Shown: positions 35,650 through 43,323 of the stretch, piece by piece
How positions within the stretch are numbered: position 1 is the first letter of the stretch
Layout of the letters: every line of letters starts with the position of its first letter
DNA from: an uncultured Pelagibacteraceae bacterium
Lineage (GTDB): Bacteria > Pseudomonadota > Alphaproteobacteria > Pelagibacterales > Pelagibacteraceae
Direction: 5' to 3'
Length of the DNA: 64,000 nucleotides
Assembly: GCA_902522525.1 (NCBI GenBank)
Contig: CABYVU010000001.1
Location: 140,376-204,375 of the forward strand
The notes under the pieces: generated by a model
The model's input: only the letters and a program-made list of their open reading frames with translations
Databases searched by the model: none
What the model was told of the DNA's origin: nothing
Position numbers and translations under genes: made by a program

Positions 35650-36566
35650 TGGGTATATTCGAAAAGTTTAAATTAGGTTTTAAAAAAAGTGCTGATAATA
35701 TTTCCTCAGGGCTTAGAGATATAATAGTAAAAAAGGAAATTGATGATGAAACATTAAACAAAATAGAGGAATTTTTGATTAGTTCTGATGTTGGCATTGA
35801 CGCTTCAGCTGAAATAAAAAATATTATCTCTCAGAAAAAAATTGATCCTAAGAAAAATGTGGTTGAGGAAATAAATGCTATTTTAAAAGAATATATTTTA
35901 GAGTTAATGGTACCCTTAGAAAGAAAAGATTTTTTTGAAAATAAAGAAAATTTAAACGTAACATTAATTTCTGGTGTAAATGGGGTAGGTAAGACGACCA
36001 CTATCGGTAAAATTGGTAAAATATTTAAAGATAACGGCTCAGAAGTAATATTTTCTGCTTGTGATACCTTTAGGGCAGCAGCAATAGAGCAATTAGAGTC
36101 TTGGTCTGATAAGATTGGAGCGTCAATTATCAAATCAAATCCAGGGTCTGACCCTGCTTCAGTAGCTTACAAAGCGATAGAACATGCAAAAAACAACAAT
36201 ATTAAACGGGTACTAATTGATACCGCTGGCAGATTGCAAAATAAGAAAAATTTAATGGATGAATTCAAAAAAATTGCAAATGTTATAAAAAAAACAGATG
36301 AAAGTGCACCTCATGATGTTGTTTTAGTTCTAGATGCAACCTCCGGGCAAAATATAATAAATCAACTTGAAGAATTTGATAAAATTATAAAAATTACCGG
36401 TTTAATTATGACAAAACTTGATGGGACAGCAAAAGGAGGAGTACTAATTGCAATTTCAAAAAAATATAAGGTTCCAATTTTAGGCCTTGGACTTGGAGAA
36501 AAAGAAGACGATTTACAAATTTTCAATGCTGAACAATTTGCAGATGCATTTACTCAATTTAATTAA
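35649..36566 (+). CDS. ftsY: Signal recognition particle receptor FtsY
   Basis: FtsY is the membrane-docking GTPase partner of Ffh. The 305-aa protein has a short N-terminal region (MGIFEKFKLGFKKSADNIS, an amphipathic lipid-binding helix) in place of the long acidic A domain of E. coli. The NG core has SGVNGVGKTTTIGKI, DTFRAAAIEQLESW, DTAGRLQNKKNLM and TKLDGTAKGG. It overlaps the converging 36559 gene by 8 nt. Confidence 0.96.
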   Translation: MGIFEKFKLGFKKSADNISSGLRDIIVKKEIDDETLNKIEEFLISSDVGIDASAEIKNIISQKKIDPKKNVVEEINAILKEYILELMVPLERKDFFENKENLNVTLISGVNGVGKTTTIGKIGKIFKDNGSEVIFSACDTFRAAAIEQLESWSDKIGASIIKSNPGSDPASVAYKAIEHAKNNNIKRVLIDTAGRLQNKKNLMDEFKKIANVIKKTDESAPHDVVLVLDATSGQNIINQLEEFDKIIKITGLIMTKLDGTAKGGVLIAISKKYKVPILGLGLGEKEDDLQIFNAEQFADAFTQFN

Positions 36567-37119
36567 TTAGATTTTTAGAAATTAAAGGTTTTTCAATAGA
36601 ACATTCAAAATTATTCTTATTTGTTTCATATCCACAAACTTTTGCATAACTTGAAATAATGAAATTTAGTTTCCCGTCATTCTCGAAATTTTTTAATTTT
36701 TTTGACTGAATATTATATTCTAGATTTTGATGAAAATTTTTTTTACCACTTACTAAAATTAAAGTATTATTATCTTTCATTAAATAATATGCAAAGTCCT
36801 CAGGAAAAACTGGATAGGTATAATTTTTTACAAGTTTTTTAACTTTTTTAGGAAACCATTCATATGTTAGTAAAGGGAAATCCTCTTTTGAATTATGATT
36901 ATAAATATATAGATCTTGTGGATAATCATTAATATAGTTTGCATCTTCTCCTCTTGCTAAAATGGCTTTGTCTCTTGTTTTGAAATATAATGTAAATTGA
37001 CTATTATATGATTTCATTTTACCAACATAAAAATATTTATTCCTAGTTTCGTTGCTAATTTCAGCGTAAGAAAAATTTGAAAAAAAAATTACAATTAATA
37101 TAGATAAAATTCTTGCCAT
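36559..37119 (-). CDS. Exported hypothetical protein
   Basis: I do not recognise this family. The 186-aa product has a clear Sec signal peptide (ARILSILIVIFFSNFSYAE, cleavage after SYA at about residue 18). The mature part is rich in Asn, Lys, Tyr and Phe, has no further membrane segment, and contains two cysteines late in the chain (VCGYE and FECSI) that could form a disulfide. The likely location is the periplasm. It lies 49 nt downstream of the alpha/beta hydrolase gene on the same strand, and its end overlaps ftsY by 8 nt. Confidence 0.7.
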   Translation of the reverse strand: MARILSILIVIFFSNFSYAEISNETRNKYFYVGKMKSYNSQFTLYFKTRDKAILARGEDANYINDYPQDLYIYNHNSKEDFPLLTYEWFPKKVKKLVKNYTYPVFPEDFAYYLMKDNNTLILVSGKKNFHQNLEYNIQSKKLKNFENDGKLNFIISSYAKVCGYETNKNNFECSIEKPLISKNLIN

Positions 37120-37168
37120 ATATGACTTTAAAAATATAAAGTTGCTTAATATTTGTTTGAATTGTGTC

Positions 37169-37978
37169 TTAATTTAATTGTGTAATAAATAACTCAATTG
37201 AGTTTATGAGATTTTCGTTAAAATCCATCATATGATCATCATTTTCAACAAAAAAACTTGATTTTTTTCCATTAAATTTATCATAAATTTCTTTTCCCAT
37301 TTTAAATGGTACAATTTTATCTTTCATACCATGCATTACCAGAATTGGAGATGTATTTTTATTCAATTTACTAATCGAATTGTATTTATCTTTTAACAAA
37401 TATTTGACTGGCAAATATGGATAATAACTTTTTGCTAGTGTTTCCATAGATGTGAACGGTGACTCTAATATCACACCACTAAAAGAATAATCTTGTGCTA
37501 GATTTAATGCAATTGCTGTACCCAACGACTCCCCGTACAAGATTATATTTTTATCTTCAATTTTCTTGGAATTTAGCCATTTCTTTGCTGCCAAAGCATC
37601 TTCATAAAGGCCTATTTCTGAAGGTTTTCCATCATTTCCACTAAATCCCCTATAAGCGAATATCAAATAGTTAACATTCATTTTTGAGAATTCATTTAAT
37701 TTATAAATACGATTATCAAGTTTGCCAGCATTTCCATGAAAAAGTAATATAGTCTTATAATTTTCGTTCTTTTGAAAGTGCCATCCAACCAAACTACTTT
37801 CAGAGTTAATAAATACCTTTTCTATTTTGTGATTCAAAGGTCCTTCGTCTAAATAATTATTTTCTCCTGGATGGTACAGAAGATTTCTTTGATAAAAAAA
37901 AATAAAAATGCAAATAAACATATAAATAATTAATATTAATAATAATATATTTGTTAGTGTCATTTTTTTATTAATCAT
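37169..37978 (-). CDS. Membrane-anchored alpha/beta hydrolase (ABHD13/Bem46 type)
   Basis: A serine hydrolase of unknown substrate. One N-terminal membrane helix (about residues 8-28) is followed by a hydrolase domain with the oxyanion region LLFHGNAGKLDNR, the YRGFSGNDGKPSE loop typical of the Bem46/ABHD13 group, the nucleophile elbow YGESLGTAIAL, the acid in HGMKDKIVPF and the histidine in ENDDHMMDF. All triad residues are present. The ATG overlaps the upstream MFS gene by 8 nt. An internal ATG five codons later (37963) is also possible. Confidence 0.85.
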   Translation of the reverse strand: MINKKMTLTNILLLILIIYMFICIFIFFYQRNLLYHPGENNYLDEGPLNHKIEKVFINSESSLVGWHFQKNENYKTILLFHGNAGKLDNRIYKLNEFSKMNVNYLIFAYRGFSGNDGKPSEIGLYEDALAAKKWLNSKKIEDKNIILYGESLGTAIALNLAQDYSFSGVILESPFTSMETLAKSYYPYLPVKYLLKDKYNSISKLNKNTSPILVMHGMKDKIVPFKMGKEIYDKFNGKKSSFFVENDDHMMDFNENLINSIELFITQLN

Positions 37979-39182
37979 TATTTCTATTTAGATAAATGAA
38001 AAAAATATAACTTAATATACAAAGAATTAAAAAAATTGAAAAAGAAATTCTATAACTACTTACAATATCAAATCCTTTAGAATTAAATAAGTCTATAAAT
38101 AATCCAATACCCCATTGCATAAAGAACGTTCCTGAATGAATGAATACATTATATGAAGTAAGTGACTTGCCTGCTAAATTTTGTGAAAAGTTTAAAGCTA
38201 TAGCTGGTTGAGTTAGAGAAATTACAATTGAAGTCATAATGTATATTGCAAATAAAAAAGCTCCAGCTTTAGGACCAAAAAAGATTATTAGAAAAAAAAC
38301 AAAGTAACTTACTGGGAGTCCAAATTTAATTAGTTTAACACTACTTATTCCATAATCAGAGAGTTTGGGAAGAATATATCCCCATAAAAAGTATGATGCT
38401 AACATAGTTACATTGATCCAAAACAAGCCTGTAGCACTTTGAAATGGAGAATAACCTGTAATATTTAGCATCCAAGGACCGGCCCAAAGCGTTTGGATTG
38501 CCTGTATACCACCATAATTAATAAATGCTAATGGTACCATACTGATAAAAAACTTATTCTTCCAAATTTGTGCTAAACCTTTTTTTTCTTCATCAACAGT
38601 GAAGTTTTCTTTCTGTTCCCAATTAGGAGTGAATAAAAAAATTAAAATAATACTTATTAAAATAAGTATAGCTATTAAAATGAAAATCCATCTCCATCCT
38701 ATGTATGGTAATAAAATCTGTACAGGTAAAGTAGATGATACAAAACCTATATTTGCTACCATTAACATCCATGAATTAGCACGCTGTTGATATTTTTCAG
38801 CAAACCAAACTCTGTATCCTGTTAGAGGTCCCATCATACAAGCGCTCACGCCAATCCCAATAAATATTCTTGAAATAAGTAACCCAGAAAAACTTTTTGC
38901 TAATGCAAATGATATGGTTCCTACCAATGCAATTACTAAAAAATATCCAACGACTTTTTTTGGTCCATATTTATCAAGAAGTAGTCCTATTGGGACTTGC
39001 ATAATTGAAAAGCCAATAAAATAGCCTCCTGCTAACAGTCCTAAATTTCCTGCTGTTAAATCGAATTCATATGTCAGGACTGGTGTTAATGTTGCAGTAA
39101 TAGATCTAACAAGATTTGATAATAAAAAACCAAAGGCAAAAATACAAAATATGATAATGCTTTTATTTACTTTAGTAATCAT
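37971..39182 (-). CDS. MFS transporter
   Basis: A 403-aa integral membrane protein with about 12 hydrophobic helices and the MFS loop motif LLDKYGPKKVVGYF between helices 2 and 3. The arginine-bearing RIFIGIGVSACMMGPLTGYRVWF helix is shared with the nitrate/nitrite and sugar-phosphate-like branches. Substrate cannot be assigned. It overlaps the hydrolase gene by 8 nt and diverges from the gamma-glutamyltransferase gene across 29 nt, so transport of a substrate or product of that operon is possible but unproven. Confidence 0.85.
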   Translation of the reverse strand: MITKVNKSIIIFCIFAFGFLLSNLVRSITATLTPVLTYEFDLTAGNLGLLAGGYFIGFSIMQVPIGLLLDKYGPKKVVGYFLVIALVGTISFALAKSFSGLLISRIFIGIGVSACMMGPLTGYRVWFAEKYQQRANSWMLMVANIGFVSSTLPVQILLPYIGWRWIFILIAILILISIILIFLFTPNWEQKENFTVDEEKKGLAQIWKNKFFISMVPLAFINYGGIQAIQTLWAGPWMLNITGYSPFQSATGLFWINVTMLASYFLWGYILPKLSDYGISSVKLIKFGLPVSYFVFFLIIFFGPKAGAFLFAIYIMTSIVISLTQPAIALNFSQNLAGKSLTSYNVFIHSGTFFMQWGIGLFIDLFNSKGFDIVSSYRISFSIFLILCILSYIFFIYLNRNND

Positions 39183-39211
39183 TTATAAATTTTTGAGATT
39201 TAATCTGTACT

Positions 39212-40795
39212 ATGAATAATCAATCAACAAAAGATAAAGATGCACGCTCATCAAATGCTATGGCTGCAACTTCTCATCCATTAGCGACCGAAGAGGCCTT
39301 AAAAATACTAAAAATGGGTGGAAATGCAGTAGATGCTTCTATAGCAGCTTCAATTGTTTTATCTGTGGTTGAGCCTAATGCAACAAGTATTGGTGGAGAC
39401 TGTTTTGCAATTGTCAAAATGAATAATCAGGATGCAGTATCTTTTAATGGATCTGGGTTAGCACCAGAGAAATTAAGTTATGATTTCTTCAAGGAAAAAA
39501 ATATAGATAAAATTGGATTAACAAGTCCTCATTCAGTAACGATTCCTGGTGCAGTTCATGCTTGGGAAACTATTCATAAAGAATTTGGAAAATTAGATTT
39601 TGAACAATTATTTACAGGTGCAATTGAGATTGCAAAAAATGGTCACAAGATTTCTAAAGTAGTGTCAAATGCTTGGCATAATAGCTTAAATAAAATTAAT
39701 GGAAATGAAAATTCTAAAAAAATTTTTTTGAAAGAAGGTCGTACTTATCAAGAAAATGAATTAATGAAAAATATCCCATTAGGAAAAACATTAGAGGCAA
39801 TTAGTAAAAAAGGAAGTAAAGAATTTTATGAAGGTGAAACTGCAAAAGATATAATTGAAAGTTTAAGTGAATTAGGGGGTGTGCATACTTTTGAGGATTT
39901 TTCTAAACAGAACACAATAAGATCAGAAACAATAAAATCTAGTTATAAGGGTGATTTTATTCATCAATGTCCTCCAAATGGACCTGGCGTAACTGTTTTG
40001 ATTATGATGAAATTGTTAGAAAAACTAAATATTCATAACTATAAATTCAATAGTACTGAAAGATTTCATCTTGAAGCCGAAGTTACAAAACAAGCTTATA
40101 AAGTTAAAGAAACAAGCTTAGGCGATCCAAATTTTGTAAATTTTGATTTAGATGAAATTTTAAGTGATAAAAATATTGAGGATATTTTTAATAAAATTAA
40201 GCTCAATTCATGCAGTGATGTTGGTGACTTAAATATTCCAGCTCACCCAGAAACTATTTATCTAACAGTTGTAGATAAAGACTTAAATAGTGTGTCCATC
40301 ATTAATTCAGTTTGTTACGTATTTGGGTCAGGTATCACTACAAATAAAAGTGGAATACTTTTACATAACAGGGGTACAAATTTCAGAGTAGAGCATGGAC
40401 ATCCAAACTGTATTGAGGGCTTAAAAAGACCATTACACACTATAATTCCAGGTATGGTCATTGACAAAGATAACAATACAACTTTGAGCTATGGAGTTAT
40501 GGGAGGGCAATATCAACCAGTAGGACAGGTGCATGTTTTAAATAATATGATTGATTACGGCATGGGTCCTCAAGAGGCTTTAAGTTTTCCAAGAGCCTTT
40601 CATTTTAACAATATTTATAAGCTTGAAAAATCAGTTGATAATCAAATTTTTAACGAATTGAAAGAAATCGGTCATAATGTTGAGTATATTGATGGCACTC
40701 ATGGTGGAGGTCAAGCTATTAAAATAAATCGTACAGAAGGGGATCTTTTAGGAGGATCTGATCCTAGAAAAGATGGTTACGCAAAAGGGTACTAA
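39212..40795 (+). CDS. Gamma-glutamyltransferase family protein (YwrD-like)
   Basis: An N-terminal nucleophile hydrolase that cleaves itself before a threonine and then acts on gamma-glutamyl amides. The 527-aa product has the family start AMAATSHPLATEEALKIL with GGNAVDASIAAS, and the self-cleavage site in HPETIYLTVVD, with Thr at about residue 348 as the expected nucleophile. Late motifs include GILLHNRG and VMGGQYQPVGQVHVL. The usual TTH after the cleavage point is replaced by TIY, as in the YwrD branch whose true substrates are unclear. There is no signal peptide, so unlike E. coli Ggt it should be cytoplasmic. Three nt separate it from an acyl-CoA synthetase gene. Confidence 0.88.
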   Translation: MNNQSTKDKDARSSNAMAATSHPLATEEALKILKMGGNAVDASIAASIVLSVVEPNATSIGGDCFAIVKMNNQDAVSFNGSGLAPEKLSYDFFKEKNIDKIGLTSPHSVTIPGAVHAWETIHKEFGKLDFEQLFTGAIEIAKNGHKISKVVSNAWHNSLNKINGNENSKKIFLKEGRTYQENELMKNIPLGKTLEAISKKGSKEFYEGETAKDIIESLSELGGVHTFEDFSKQNTIRSETIKSSYKGDFIHQCPPNGPGVTVLIMMKLLEKLNIHNYKFNSTERFHLEAEVTKQAYKVKETSLGDPNFVNFDLDEILSDKNIEDIFNKIKLNSCSDVGDLNIPAHPETIYLTVVDKDLNSVSIINSVCYVFGSGITTNKSGILLHNRGTNFRVEHGHPNCIEGLKRPLHTIIPGMVIDKDNNTTLSYGVMGGQYQPVGQVHVLNNMIDYGMGPQEALSFPRAFHFNNIYKLEKSVDNQIFNELKEIGHNVEYIDGTHGGGQAIKINRTEGDLLGGSDPRKDGYAKGY

Positions 40796-40798
40796 ATA

Positions 40799-42307
40799 AT
40801 GTCAAAAAGAATTGTTAGAAACATTTTTGAAAATGTGAATGATGAAAATATTGCTCTAACCTCTGAAATCAGTACAAAACTAAATTACAAAGATTTAAAA
40901 TCATTTATAGATAAAATTTCTAAACAGCTGGCTGGAAATGGATTATCAAACAAAGATAGAGCAGCGATAGTTTTACCAAATGGGCCATATATGGCTTCAA
41001 GTTTTTTAGCTATTTCAAGCTATATGTCTGCTGCACCTTTAAATCCATCATATAAATCTGAGGAGTATGAATTTTATTTAAAAGATTTAAATCCAAAAAT
41101 TGTTTTGGTTGAGAAAAATTCTAAAAATCCAGTTGTCGATGTAGCAAAAAAATTAAAAATAGAATTATGTGAGATTAATCCAGAAAAGGATGGACCTTCA
41201 GGAATATTTAATATTTATGAAAAAGAAAGTGAATATTCTTTACCTGATGAAAATGATGAAGCATTAGTGCTACACACTTCTGGTACTACATCAAGACCAA
41301 AAATTGTTCCTTTAACAAATAAAAATATTTTTTCTTCTGCAGAAAATATTTCTAAAAGTTTAAATCTTTCTAAAAATGACCATTGTCTTAATATTATGCC
41401 ACTTTTTCATATACATGGTCTTATAGCTATTTTAGCTTCATCAATGAAAGCTGGGGCATCTGTATGTGCATCAAATGGTTTTAATGCTATCAAGTTTTTA
41501 GATATGGCTAAATCAGAAAAAATAACTTGGTACTCAGGGGTGCCTACAATGCATCAGGCTATTTTATTAAGAGCAAGTAGAAATTTAGAAGTTGCTAAGC
41601 TACTAAAACTAAGATTAATTAGATCATCATCTGCATCTTTACCACCAGCAGTATTCAAAGATTTAAATGATGTTTTTAGTTGCCCAGTAATTGAAGCATA
41701 CGGTATGACAGAAGCTACTCACCAAATGACTTCTAATCCATTGCCACCTGAGCAACAAAAAGCAGGATTTGTAGGCCTTCCAGCAGGTCCAGAGGTATGT
41801 ATTATGAACGAAGATGGGGAAGTGCTAAAACAAGGTGATGAAGGAGAAGTGTGTATAAAAGGTGAAAATGTAACTCTTGGATACGATAATAATGAAGAAG
41901 CAAACAAAACAAGTTTTACCAATGGTTGGTTTAGAACTGGCGATCAAGGTTATTTCGACAATGAGGGTTATTTAAAGATTTCAGGAAGATTGAAAGAAAT
42001 AATTAATAAAGGTGGAGAAAAAATATCTCCATTAGAAGTTGATAATGTATTAATGGACCATCCATTAATAGATCAAGCAGTTTGTTTTGGATATGAAGAC
42101 AAAATGCTTGGAGAAAATATTGCTAGTGCAATTATAATAAAAAGTGGTGAGGCATTTTCAGAAAATGATGTTTTAGAATATGCTCAAGAAAAACTTGCTA
42201 AATTTAAAATACCAAAAAAAATTTTTTTTGTTGAAGAAATTCCAAAAGGAGCAACAGGAAAATTACAAAGAAATGTTTTAGCAAAAAAATTTGGTTTAAA
42301 TAATTAA
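40799..42307 (+). CDS. AMP-dependent acyl-CoA synthetase (oxalyl-CoA synthetase-like)
   Basis: The 502-aa product has the adenylation motifs HTSGTTSRPKIVPLTN, PLFHIHGLIAILASS, YGMTEATHQM, TGDQGYFDNEG, the hinge INKGGEKISPLEVD, and the C-terminal lysine in PKGATGKLQRN. The overall pattern resembles the AAE3/PCS60 oxalate-CoA ligase branch, which activates small dicarboxylates. That substrate is an inference from resemblance. It shares an operon with the preceding gamma-glutamyltransferase and the following ketopantoate-reductase-like gene (one-base overlap). Confidence 0.85.
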   Translation: MSKRIVRNIFENVNDENIALTSEISTKLNYKDLKSFIDKISKQLAGNGLSNKDRAAIVLPNGPYMASSFLAISSYMSAAPLNPSYKSEEYEFYLKDLNPKIVLVEKNSKNPVVDVAKKLKIELCEINPEKDGPSGIFNIYEKESEYSLPDENDEALVLHTSGTTSRPKIVPLTNKNIFSSAENISKSLNLSKNDHCLNIMPLFHIHGLIAILASSMKAGASVCASNGFNAIKFLDMAKSEKITWYSGVPTMHQAILLRASRNLEVAKLLKLRLIRSSSASLPPAVFKDLNDVFSCPVIEAYGMTEATHQMTSNPLPPEQQKAGFVGLPAGPEVCIMNEDGEVLKQGDEGEVCIKGENVTLGYDNNEEANKTSFTNGWFRTGDQGYFDNEGYLKISGRLKEIINKGGEKISPLEVDNVLMDHPLIDQAVCFGYEDKMLGENIASAIIIKSGEAFSENDVLEYAQEKLAKFKIPKKIFFVEEIPKGATGKLQRNVLAKKFGLNN

Positions 42308-43323
42308 TGACAAAAGTTTGTATATTTGGTGCAGGATCGATTGGGGGATATTTAGCTGCGTGTTTGAGTAAAAATAATATTGATTTATCACTTATAGCCA
42401 GAGGTCCACACAAAAAAGCTATTGAGGAAAATGGTTTAACATTAATTAAAAAAGATAAAACAGAAAACTTTAAATTAAAAGTAACAGATGATCCCAAAGA
42501 ACTTGGAATTCAAGATTATATTTTTATTTCAGTAAAAGCTCATGCAATTTCTAATATAGTTGATTCTCTTCAAAGCTTAATTGGAAAAAATACAACTATA
42601 ATATCTGCTGTGAATGGCTTACCTTGGTGGTATTTTCATAAAGCTAACACGGGGACAAACTTAGATGAGAAACATATAGATAGTGTTGATCCTGATGGTA
42701 AGATTTGGAATTCTTTGAATCCTTCAAGAGCTCTTGGATGTGTGGTTTATCCAGCAGCTGAAATTACTGAACCTGGTGTTATTAAACACAATGGTGGTGA
42801 AAGATTTACATTAGGCGAACCAGATGGATCAAAATCAGAAAGACTTAAAATTATTGCAGACTTATTAATTGCAGGAGGCTTAAAAGCTCCACAAAAAAGT
42901 AATCTAAGAGATGAAATATGGATAAAGCTCTGGGGTAATTGCTCATTTAATATAGTAAGCGCACTATATGATAAGACTTTGGATGAAATTGGTAATGACC
43001 CAGAATTATTAAACACCGTAAGAAAATTGATGGAAGAATGTCAGTTAGTAGGAGAGAAAATAGGTGTAAAATTCAACGTCTCAATCGATCAAAGAATTAA
43101 AGCTGCTATCTCTATTATTGGTCACAAACCCTCGACAACGCAAGACTTACATGCAAAACGTCCTTTAGAAATAGATCCAATTATTGGATCAATAATTGAA
43201 ATTGGAAATAAAGTTAATGTAAAAACCTTTACATTAAAAACTGAGTATAACAAATTAAAAGACAAAGCGGAAAGACTTAGTTTATATCAAAGGACAAATA
43301 TAATTGAACAGATTACAAGTTAA
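42307..43323 (+). CDS. Ketopantoate reductase family protein
   Basis: The 338-aa product has the nucleotide fold KVCIFGAGSIGGYLAACL, the catalytic lysine region DYIFISVKAHAIS, and the C-terminal helical domain with KLWGNCSFNIVSAL and HKPSTTQDLHAKRPLEID. True PanE proteins reduce 2-dehydropantoate to pantoate. Many proteins in this family act on other 2-oxoacids. The operon with a GGT and an acyl-CoA ligase argues for a catabolic dehydrogenase rather than pantothenate synthesis, so I leave the symbol blank. It ends one base before the converging dctM. Confidence 0.85.
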   Translation: MTKVCIFGAGSIGGYLAACLSKNNIDLSLIARGPHKKAIEENGLTLIKKDKTENFKLKVTDDPKELGIQDYIFISVKAHAISNIVDSLQSLIGKNTTIISAVNGLPWWYFHKANTGTNLDEKHIDSVDPDGKIWNSLNPSRALGCVVYPAAEITEPGVIKHNGGERFTLGEPDGSKSERLKIIADLLIAGGLKAPQKSNLRDEIWIKLWGNCSFNIVSALYDKTLDEIGNDPELLNTVRKLMEECQLVGEKIGVKFNVSIDQRIKAAISIIGHKPSTTQDLHAKRPLEIDPIIGSIIEIGNKVNVKTFTLKTEYNKLKDKAERLSLYQRTNIIEQITS

